The position numbers and the translations under genes are program-made. The notes under the pieces were generated by a model that saw only the letters and a list, made by a program, of their open reading frames with translations, made no database searches and had not been told where the DNA came from. A stretch of DNA of 24,777 nucleotides from CAYSSJ01 sp964433675 (GTDB taxonomy: Bacteria; Cloacimonadota; Cloacimonadia; Cloacimonadales; TCS61), in the NCBI GenBank assembly GCA_964433675.1, contig CAYSSJ010000025.1:1-24777 (forward strand), in the 5' to 3' direction. How positions within the stretch are numbered: the stretch's first letter is position 1; each line of letters opens with the position of its first letter. This document shows, piece after piece, positions 22,101 to 24,777 of this stretch.

Positions 22101-24777
22101 TATAACTACAGCACAATAAGTAACTCATTTGCAACAGGCGAAGTGACAAGCATTGATGGTTCACAATTAGGTGGTCTGGTAGGATGGCAGCATGCCGGCA
22201 CAATATCAGATTCTTATGCTACCGGTTCAGTTGAAGGTTCCACTTATTTAGGCGGATTGGTGGGTTATGGAGCTGGAAATATAACAAATTCCTATGCTGC
22301 AGGTAATGTGATAGGCAATAAAAATTGGAGTTATAGCCTTGGTGGTTTCGCTGGAGCTCAGGATGGTAATATAGTTAGTTGTTATGCAAGTGGAGATGTG
22401 ACGGGTGAAGGATATCTCGGTGGTCTTGTTGGCGAGAACTGGGGGGATATTGACGATAGTTATGCACTAGGTACAGTTACAGGCGATCAAGATTGGAGTT
22501 ATGATATCGGTGGATTAATTGGATATACCAATAGTGGTATTATCACAAATTGTTATTCGATTGGCCAGGTGATCTCTGACACAGGTTATGAAACTGTCGG
22601 CGGGATGGTAGGTAATGATGTTGGAAGCGCTATTATCGCTTCCTATTGGAATACGGAAACCTCATCCCAACCCTCCAGTGACGGCGGTGAAGGCAGAACT
22701 ACAGCTGAGATGACCTATCCTTATGCTGATAACACCTATATCGACTGGGATTTTGCAACTATCTGGTCTTCGGATGAAGCTTATTCTATTAATAACGGAT
22801 ATCCTTATCTTCTATGGCAAGCTGAAGAACCGGAGTTTGCTCCACCCACAGATTTGATCGCAGAAGCCGGTGATGAAGTGGTAGTGCTGAACTGGCAAGC
22901 ACCTCAGACAGTTATGATACTAAGAAACATGATAAAAGAGGATCGATCATCTATTAACCATAGCAACAGAGATCTACTCGGCTACAATGTCTATCGCGAT
23001 GGTGATATGATAAATGCGGATCCGATAGCTGTAACAACCTATACAGATGATGATGTGGTCAATAGTGTTACTTATAGTTATTATGTCACAGCAGTTTATG
23101 CTGCAGGCGAATCCGAACCTTCTAACACAGTAGCAGCCACTCCCCTTGCCAGACCGCAAAACCTGAGCGCTGAAGCAGGTGATAGTATTGTGAACCTATC
23201 CTGGGATACACCACCCACCGGAACAATACTGGGCTATAATGTCTATCGGGATGATGTGCAGATAAATATTGCTATAATAACTGAAACCGAATATGCCGAT
23301 ACCGATGTTATCAATAGCACGACTTACTCCTACTATGTTACTGCAGTTTATGATATTCATGGAGAATCGGTTCCTTCAGATAGTGTGGAAGCTACACCAC
23401 TGGCAGCACCGACTGATCTTACCGCAAATTACGGCGATCTCTATATAGAACTGAACTGGATAGCAGCCGGTGATGGAGTTGTCATTCCAATAAGAGGAAA
23501 TCTTAGCGATAGACCTGCTCGCAACAACAGAAGTTTGCAAGGATACAATCTCTATCGAGATGGAGTACAGATAAATAGTACTATTATAAGCGAAACCGAA
23601 TATACTGATACCGATGTAGAATATGATACTAATTATAGCTACTATGTTACGGCTGTATATGATGTGCATGGCGAATCGGTTCCTTCCAATACAGTTGAGA
23701 TATATGTCCCGGATAAGGTGGCTGCACCTACCTTCTCACCCGAGCCCGGTTTATATACCGAAGCAACCGATGTAACGATAGAAACAGCTACCGAAAATGC
23801 AACGATCATGTATCGTACTTCTACTGACGGTGGGGCCTGGTCAGACTGGGAAGTATACACCGATCCTGTAAGTATCCCGCTCTACACAGAGATGGACTTT
23901 GAAGCTTATGCAGAGAAAGATGATTGGATAACCAGTGAAACCGCATTTGCTAATTATATCGTCACAGGAACAGTAGCAACTCCGACATTCACTCCTGAGC
24001 CCGGCATTTATACCGATACGATTGATGTAGCCATCGAAGTTTCTGAAGAACCTGCCGAGCTGGGAATTAGAGCCAGAAGATCTACATTTTCCGATAGGGC
24101 AAGCATTGCTTCTAAGAAAGATGCTCCCAGAATGAACCAAAACCGAAATGAGATTACCATCTATTATCGTACTTCAAGCGATAGCGGAGCCTGGTCAGAC
24201 TGGGAGATATACACAACTCCGATTAACGTACCTCTCGACACCGAGATGGACTTTGAGGCTTATGCAGAGAAAGATGACTGGATTACAAGTGAAACCGTAT
24301 CTGCTAATTATATAGTCACTGGAAGCGTAGCGGATCCTACCTTCTTGCCTGAGCCCGGATTATATACCGAAGAAACCGATGTAACGATAGAAACGGATAC
24401 CGAAAATGCGACTATTATGTATCGCTCTTCAACCGATGGAGGTGCTTGGACGGATTGGGAAGTTTATACAGACCCGATCACTGTCTCACTCGACACCGAG
24501 ATGGACTATGAGGCTTATGCTGAGAAGGATGATTGGATAACAAGCGAGACCGTGTCTGCTAATTATATAGTCACTGGAAGCGTAGCGGATCCTAACTTCT
24601 TACCTGAGCCCGGATTATATACCGAAGAAACCGATGTAACGATAGAAACGGATACAGAAGATGCAACGGTAATGTATCGTACTTCCACTGACGGTGGAGC
24701 TTGGACAGATTGGCAAGTTTACACAGACCCGATCACTGTCTCACTCGACACCGAGATGGACTTCGAAGCTTATGCTG
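10149..24777 (+). CDS. Giant secreted C25 (gingipain-family) peptidase-adhesin, partial at 3' end
   Basis: One frame runs from ATG 10149 to the window edge without a stop: 4,876 codons, C-terminus missing. GGAGG at 10140-10144 lies 4 nt before this ATG; a second ATG at 10161 would keep the signal peptide (hydrophobic FFTFALLICTVFV, cleavage near residue 22). Order by residue: C25-type prodomain ~23-240; C25 peptidase ~244-640 with His499 (HRDHGD) and Cys531 (SINCLTG), spacing 32 against 33 in RgpB; Ig-like C25_C ~640-722; GLUG blocks 725-2050; adhesin jelly roll 2052-2208; FN3 2210-2376; adhesin 2378-2533; beta-helix 2536-2979; CARDB-like 2981-3088; adhesin 3093-3248; FN3 3251-3378; GLUG 3381-3690; FN3; GLUG 3800-4228; three FN3 4230-4520; chitobiase C-terminal-like repeats from 4524. 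Likely exported and surface-bound; a sorting signal would lie beyond the window. Substrate is unknown. Confidence 0.93.
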   Translation, partial: MLFTMKLFFTFALLICTVFVHSNEQIISDYSDAWGEHGISLEYSTRSGVSLNFSIRELELVEDKLHDEIVHRLLIPGVFLPNDEGAPNLPIMSRYIALPQGAKAELKIVSERTEALKNINIEPAPRIPAGVEDGPLEYNYDMSIYSRDEFFPQEPVFLSEQTDIRGLDVVIISITPFQYNPVSKELLVYRDLKIEVDFVGGSSHFGDDRLRNRWFDPILFNSVINPEQIPHIDYSSHNTRDEGYEYLVIVPDDPEFIAWGDSIRVFRSQQGIKTEVVTTAEVGGNDHVMIKNYISNAYDNWDIPPVAVLLLADYGTTGNTITSEFRTDHPTSQADTTYISDHYYSDMNDNLMPDIIPARITAQNRNDLETMVGKFINYERNPPTNTDYYNEPITAMGWQTERWFQISAESVNGFWEHILEKNPLRQNAIYGTYGGHPDTLQYWSTNDNTPMVMNVFGPDGLGYIPDNPQHLQNYGWDADDVSLNNAINSGAFMVMHRDHGDVTGWGKPYYRNDHLDGLNNDDLPFVFSINCLTGRFHLATDCFAEAIHKHQYGALGIIAASAISYSFVNDAYTWGMFNHMWPDFLPQYGTNPVSNDVLPAFANAAGKYFLQQSSWPTNPDRKEITYRIFHHHGDAFSHVFTEVPQPLTVLHDQYIFDDEQHIIVTADQGAFISLFVNGEIIATAEATGQPLNLSIGDLSSPDVINLTVTKQNYSRYDAKIGVVSFAGGAGTSNDPFQIATHSHLYSVRYFCNIDNIYFELIDDIDLTAEFLPSGAYYNFGNGWEPIGDSWSNTFEGTFDGADYQIKGLYINNDDSEMQGLFGNIEDASILNIGITNADITGSNYVGSLVGRSYNSSISDCYSVGAVKGNSYVGGLVGQNLSNSIINKCFSIGTTSGHSYVGGLVGENYISSNVINSYSTGNVTSTGNFIGGLVGNNFQSTVSNSFSESFVYGNQFVGGLIGFNDNSEVNNSYSKGNVNGSSSVGGLIGRNWYNSNVNNSYSTGIINGTSSVGGLIGFNYGNVNSCYWDIQTSGQTTSSGGIGRETDEMTYPYAENTYSGWNFVDVWSADNEYYINQGYPYLIEMGTYEVQPIGEGTSENPYRISSFSNLTWIANDVTRWDKYYVQTNDINASQTNAWYDGEGWIPIGNHNHHFTGNYYGGGYTIIDLHINRPDNDYQGLFGYANNATIKNLSLIDLNINGHDYVGGLIGNSHQSYVKNCYTSGNVQGNWWVGGISGRNNSFSSIQNSSSISSVNGVSRVGGIIGSTINYSSLKNSYSTGEVSASDGYLGGLVGYNYFESLILNCYSIGLISGSGSYVGGLVGRNQISSVTNSYWNIETSGQTTSDAGEGRTTEEMSYPYAANTYVSWDFEEVWVADQQFININDGYPYHMWWGFGLDPLEGDGTIENPYQIDNIAHLIWIGADVTRWDKHYIQTSNIDASVTTHWDDGWKPIGNHLIHFTGTYNGNGFMIDGLFIDRQHGDYQGLFGYIREATITNLSLVNIELSGKSYVGGLAGYNDSSLISSCYTKGNVSGLSYVGGLVGYNFGTIKECFSRGFVNGNDYLGGLIGSNSSSVDDSYSRCNVTGNSYIGGLIGSNFSTVNNSFSTGIVSGNYIKGGLIALNTGTVNGSYWDIESSGIIFSEAGEGRITKQMIFPSSYNTFQGWDYDDIWIKGLYHSINDGYPHLKWQGNPPIVPSGEGTIDNPYIVESLGNLYWIYESFNYHDHYKQITNIDASDTFYWTNGGWKPIGSCQWTRFRGTYDGNGFTIDGLYINRNEEHVGLFGNINEATISNLGITNANISNGFQRYTGSLVGRANSTTISNCFGSNNNVTGTDDYVGGLVGYFDNSSILNSYYEGSVSANERVGGLIGHSTGQSSIINCYSSGVVQATGEGAGGLTGWNYNASVMNSYSKGSVTGVDHVGGLIGNSRFSSEVVNCYSTAAVSGQEYVGGLLGEIWSGEVHNSYSTGSVLGTGVHVGGLVGRNYDNTSVTYSYWNTETSGQTTSVGGFGRTTEHMTYPYSTHSYVDWNFTDVWANDYDHEFNNGYPILSHEVVIDEFPWTQDFSNIPVGHIPAGWSRTHSNWFVTNSSYAGGEAPEVKFYYHPSTTGVFRLITPPISLDDVSSFNLSFKHWVAHNQDNYSLRVQTSSDKINWDTVWEINPTGYIGPETVDLFLSDLLEQSIYIAWVFYGNSSNIINWNIDDILLEKYDLLSPTNLEAVGGDEVVYLSWEAPETARTEKSRDVLRRRESEHILEIERSLLDIEHSERGDYEAYSDTRLSMARRNDSGRDRQPNEFSPTESISHRGDLVTYSRNAGRERSREISYNIYRDGSLIGDSAVNSYTDYSVINGTPYSYYVTAVYDEGESQPSNTVTVTPALPLVIDEFPWHEDFSETSIGEIPDGWMRTHTNWKVNNSAHAGGFAPEMIFVYSPISTNVFRLISPKLNLHNMNKLEISFNHMVNHYTGEYSLKVQISPDLQNWDTVWEIVPEANIEAESVELIMHDLNENNLHIAWVFEGYSWNINYWCLDEINVMATHMMAGDYTIKSDGSGDYNSFNQAVDDLIEYGITEAVEFTVSPGIYQEQIAIPEILGTSETNTITFTGVDSEIEQTVVRYAPQTSADRYVVRLNGTKHIRFENLTMEIIDTTDYGWVIHLMSDCEDVEITNCLIYTQTSNVASDYAGIVISGSESNLITGASNVNDVLIENNTIIGGYAGVYLRGVSEIDNIGELQLLNNTIINNHFYGISISYSDSPIIKNNEIGIEGITNAASISISLSDIYGSFELSYNYITDIGSIGVLLFNTDSNYLNPSVIYNNMIGDFSQALGYGMMLYNCNYLNILYNSINLNALGAADVIYIDDNTMGLRVLNNSFAYTGNDNGRAAYYSSPSSLFEHDFNNYYTGTSDLFVYYGGEIPDLDGLQAVNLPAGNDQNSHVGYPGYNSETGLHTQNIQLWQKGTPINGITDDIDGDIRDSENPCIGADEFSPLSDDLAAMSIVGSSSPFINEDNVYQINVQNAGVNTQDYYTVKLMKMENRSELASIIVSEPLLSGDTTTHSLSWTPTEHGDFDLYGKVVLAGDENPQNDYTKILPVTIIPVSVPYYEDFSDIAIQTIPVGWARTHANWGVRNTNNAGGEIPEMQLERVQTLTDLLRLSTVLLDVTNVSNLSLSFKHFLDEYSHGSYSFTIKLQTSTDGTNWNDLETIAVRNGEAIGDIGPETYTVELDGLVGDTFYVGWVFDGEISGINKWNIDDVGIAGVLPPANLAAIARDGFVELSWDAPGSLRNKLGGERSSVLEESLYDSNFESDHFLDKFAGSEYVDTGLKRSLQGYNIYRDGDMINAEPIVETTYIDTDVVNGVMYSYYVTAVYSEGESGPSNTVEVIPEAQEFAGGSGTQSDPWQIETAEQLGSINNYLGEDHSDKHFELINDIDMTAWFDHRDGNYFDDGGWIPIGIDYNNPFKGSFDGNNYIIDGLYINRADSDFQGLFGYIEEATITNLGVINVSITGHSCVGALVGESFWYASVTNCFSTGIVTGEDDVGGLIGAQTDGTNLNNSFSDCNVNGDYFVGGLVGYGYYETLSNNYSRGYVTGNAYVGGLVGFDGSSQINNCYSTGILSGNIDVGGLVGHSMDSIIENSYWDIQSSGINTSDGGEGRTTAEMTYPYVDNTYVDWDFATIWSSDDTYSINSGYPYLLWQAEEPEFAPPTDLTAEAGDEQVILNWQPPQTVMITRNMIKEDRSSISHSNRDLLGYNVYRDGDMINADPIAVTTYTDDDVVNSVTYSYYVTAVYSEDESGASNIVEATPQGAEFAGGSGTESDPWQIVTHEHLNNVRNYLGEDHSDKHFILMNDIDLSDEFEPDGAYYNNGEGWEPLGDYDDDTFYGNFDGLDNTISGLIIARTNEDYIGLFGYTENTSNISNLILANVNISGNYAVGALVGENYGTISNCYSSGTVEGMYAAGGLVGSNEAGSISYSDSSVNVSIIGWGEWGGGLVGYNYSTISNSFATGEVTSIDGSQLGGLVGWQHAGTISDSYATGSVEGSTYLGGLVGYGAGNITNSYAAGNVIGNKNWSYSLGGFAGAQDGNIVSCYASGDVTGEGYLGGLVGENWGDIDDSYALGTVTGDQDWSYDIGGLIGYTNSGIITNCYSIGQVISDTGYETVGGMVGNDVGSAIIASYWNTETSSQPSSDGGEGRTTAEMTYPYADNTYIDWDFATIWSSDEAYSINNGYPYLLWQAEEPEFAPPTDLIAEAGDEVVVLNWQAPQTVMILRNMIKEDRSSINHSNRDLLGYNVYRDGDMINADPIAVTTYTDDDVVNSVTYSYYVTAVYAAGESEPSNTVAATPLARPQNLSAEAGDSIVNLSWDTPPTGTILGYNVYRDDVQINIAIITETEYADTDVINSTTYSYYVTAVYDIHGESVPSDSVEATPLAAPTDLTANYGDLYIELNWIAAGDGVVIPIRGNLSDRPARNNRSLQGYNLYRDGVQINSTIISETEYTDTDVEYDTNYSYYVTAVYDVHGESVPSNTVEIYVPDKVAAPTFSPEPGLYTEATDVTIETATENATIMYRTSTDGGAWSDWEVYTDPVSIPLYTEMDFEAYAEKDDWITSETAFANYIVTGTVATPTFTPEPGIYTDTIDVAIEVSEEPAELGIRARRSTFSDRASIASKKDAPRMNQNRNEITIYYRTSSDSGAWSDWEIYTTPINVPLDTEMDFEAYAEKDDWITSETVSANYIVTGSVADPTFLPEPGLYTEETDVTIETDTENATIMYRSSTDGGAWTDWEVYTDPITVSLDTEMDYEAYAEKDDWITSETVSANYIVTGSVADPNFLPEPGLYTEETDVTIETDTEDATVMYRTSTDGGAWTDWQVYTDPITVSLDTEMDFEAYA
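10878..12066 (+). other. C25 cysteine peptidase domain
   Basis: The domain begins at YEYLVIVPDD (Rossmann-like strand typical of C25) and includes VAVLLLADYG, the catalytic His499 in MHRDHGD (codon 11643), Cys531 in SINCLTG (codon 11739), then TDCFAEAIHKHQYGALGIIA, which closely follows the gingipain CFAEAL region, and ends near YRIFHHHGDAFS. His-Cys spacing and flanking hydrophobic strands fit an active enzyme. Gingipains cut after Arg or Lys; specificity here cannot be read with confidence. Confidence 0.9.
12321..16296 (+). repeat. GLUG repeat blocks 1-4
   Basis: Four consecutive blocks start near 12321, 13422, 14340 and 15222. Each opens with a GxGTxxNPY leader and (from block 1 onward) a GLFGYI-type strand, contains 7, 5, 5 and 7 copies of the YVGGLVGxN (GLUG) motif about 27-30 residues apart, and closes with SYWDIxTSGQTTS, an EMTYPY segment and NxGYPYL. 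GLUG repeats form beta-solenoid-like stalks in surface proteins. The whole block, not the single motif, appears to be the unit of duplication. Confidence 0.85.
16302..16770 (+). other. Cleaved-adhesin/MAM-like jelly roll 1
   Basis: Starts DEFPWTQDFSN, continues PAGWSRTHSNWFVTN and FRLITPPISL, SLRVQTSSD, and ends INWNIDDILLE. This is the pattern of the cleaved-adhesin/MAM-like jelly rolls found in gingipain haemagglutinin regions. Related copies lie at about 17280-17745 and 19425-19890. Confidence 0.7.
16776..17274 (+). other. FN3 domain with a 91-residue Arg-rich loop
   Basis: The domain opens SPTNLEAVGGDEVVYLSWEAP and closes YNIYRDGSLIGD ... YSYYVTAVYDEGESQPSNTV, a normal FN3. Between them (16842-17114) lie 91 residues with 17 Arg, many Glu and Ser, and no hydrophobic core. 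The equivalent loop in the compact FN3 at 23151-23397 has 7 residues. Confidence 0.8.
17280..17745 (+). other. Cleaved-adhesin/MAM-like jelly roll 2
   Basis: Begins DEFPWHEDFSETSIGEIPDG and follows the same strand order as copy 1, with FRLISPKLNL, SLKVQISPD and a closing NYWCLDEINV. It is clearly paralogous to the copy at 16302 but diverged, so the duplication is not recent. Confidence 0.7.
17755..19083 (+). other. Right-handed parallel beta-helix domain
   Basis: Starts GDYTIKSDGSGDYNSFNQAV, the usual N-cap of secreted beta-helix proteins, then shows repeating short strands such as IRFENLTME, VEITNCLIY, VLIENNTIIGG, LLNNTIINN and IKNNEIG, and ends near CIGADEF. Such folds occur in polysaccharide-binding and -degrading proteins; no catalytic Asp/Arg set was identified, so a structural or binding role is likelier. 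Confidence 0.75.
19089..19410 (+). other. CARDB-like Ig domain
   Basis: DLAAMSIVGSSSPFINEDNV, YQINVQNAGVNTQDYYTVKL and GDFDLYGKVVLAGDENPQND match the strand pattern of CARDB domains (cell-adhesion-related, in secreted bacterial and archaeal proteins). Confidence 0.6.
19425..19890 (+). other. Cleaved-adhesin/MAM-like jelly roll 3
   Basis: Begins PYYEDFSDIAIQTIPVGW and ends KWNIDDVGIAG, with the THANWGVRN and TIKLQTSTDGTNW segments equivalent to those of copies 1 and 2. It is followed immediately by an FN3 domain, as copy 1 is. Confidence 0.7.
19900..20280 (+). other. FN3 domain with a 49-residue inserted loop
   Basis: The frame opens PPANLAAIARDGFVELSWDAP and resumes at YNIYRDGDMINAEP. The loop at 19968-20114 is 49 residues, polar, and ends KRSLQG just before YN, the same ending as the loop at 23469-23543. 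Confidence 0.75.
20289..21216 (+). repeat. GLUG repeat block 5
   Basis: Opens FAGGSGTQSDPWQI, has five GLUG motifs and the usual closing cap NSYWDIQSSG ... EMTYPY ... NSGYPYLLW. Its cap and the following FN3 are nearly repeated at the end of block 6. Confidence 0.85.
21066..21487 (+). repeat. 422-bp near-identical repeat, copy 1
   Basis: Spans the cap of GLUG block 5 and most of the following FN3, including its Arg-rich loop (21294-21371). It matches 22677-23098 at a constant offset of 1,611 bases (537 codons) with no indel; by eye about 30 differences, fewest in the last ~200 bases. It indicates recent duplication or gene conversion within the gene. Confidence 0.9.
21546..22830 (+). repeat. 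GLUG repeat block 6
   Basis: Opens FAGGSGTESDPWQI and carries nine GLUG motifs, the largest block in the window, with several Trp-containing spacers (WGEWGG, NWSYSLGG, DWSYDIGG). It closes with ASYWNTETSSQ ... EMTYPY ... NNGYPYLLW. Confidence 0.85.
22677..23098 (+). repeat. 422-bp near-identical repeat, copy 2
   Basis: Second copy of the unit at 21066-21487. The FN3 it contains (about 22836-23148) has the same Arg-rich loop at 22905-22982, with only a few residue changes. Confidence 0.9.
23151..23706 (+). other. FN3 pair: one compact, one with a 25-residue loop
   Basis: The first (23151-23397), RPQNLSAEAGDSIVNLSWDTP then GTILGYNVYRD, is a compact FN3 with no insert and serves as the internal reference. 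The second (23400-23706) carries 25 residues at 23469-23543, containing LSDRPARNNRSLQG, in the same loop. Confidence 0.8.
23718..24777 (+). repeat. Tandem 85-residue chitobiase C-terminal-like repeats
   Basis: Four units start at 23718, 23973, 24327 and 24582; the fourth is cut by the window edge. Units 1 and 3 are exactly 255 bases; unit 2 is 354 bases, i.e. 33 extra codons near 24045-24146. Each reads PTFxPEPGLYTEETDVTIET, then MYRTSTDGGAW, EVYTDPI, DTEMDFEAYAEKDDW. This resembles the chitobiase/beta-hexosaminidase C-terminal (CHB_HEX_C) family. Units 3 and 4 are nearly identical in DNA. Confidence 0.8.

Noticed and set aside
12636..24140. Many minus-strand and off-frame open frames inside the giant gene
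   Set aside because: They are shadows of the continuous plus-strand frame; their Ile/Ser/Cys-rich sequences are what repetitive GLUG and FN3 codons give when read on the other strand.
1..24777. tRNA, rRNA or IS element
   Set aside because: No tRNA cloverleaf, rRNA signature, transposase or integrase sequence was recognised on either strand.

Overview
The window looks like a chromosomal segment of an anaerobic, Gram-negative-type bacterium of the FCB / Cloacimonadota kind. That is inferred from four things seen here: a ferredoxin-dependent 2-oxoacid oxidoreductase, a superoxide reductase, a two-gene SUF-type Fe-S assembly pair, and a very large secreted C25 (gingipain-family) peptidase carrying GLUG, adhesin and fibronectin type III modules. 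No rRNA, tRNA, IS element, integrase or CRISPR array was recognised.

Layout. Positions 1-880 hold no gene; they contain a string of intergenic inverted repeats, a heptamer tandem repeat and one copy of a ~118-bp element. From 884 to 9873 everything is on the minus strand. In transcription order: a 49-aa unknown ORF, copB (CPH-type P1B copper ATPase), korA-korB (2-oxoacid:ferredoxin oxidoreductase), a superoxide reductase, then a tight four-gene run sufC-sufB-PfpI/DJ-1 protein-short-chain dehydrogenase (gaps of 11, 22 and 12 nt). A broken piece of a MinD-superfamily ATPase lies in frame just after the dehydrogenase stop. The second copy of the ~118-bp element sits at 9901-10020, so the pair brackets the whole minus-strand block.

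From 10149 to the right edge a single plus-strand reading frame stays open for 4,876 codons and is cut off by the window. It encodes a signal peptide, a C25-type prodomain, a cysteine peptidase domain with the His/Cys dyad, six blocks of GLUG repeats (about 38 motifs), three cleaved-adhesin/MAM-like jelly rolls, a parallel beta-helix, a CARDB-like domain, six FN3 domains and at least four chitobiase C-terminal-like repeats.

How it fits together. The minus-strand genes read as metal and oxygen defence for an anaerobe: copper export, superoxide reduction, Fe-S cluster building, a DJ-1-type stress protein, and an oxygen-sensitive Fe-S enzyme that depends on them. The giant protein is a separate, surface-directed function. 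Its most unusual trait is a family of Arg-rich inserts of different lengths placed in the same loop of five of six FN3 domains and in a similar place in one chitobiase-like repeat; they share short motifs and could be processing sites, disordered spacers or remnants of a small coding-compatible repeat.
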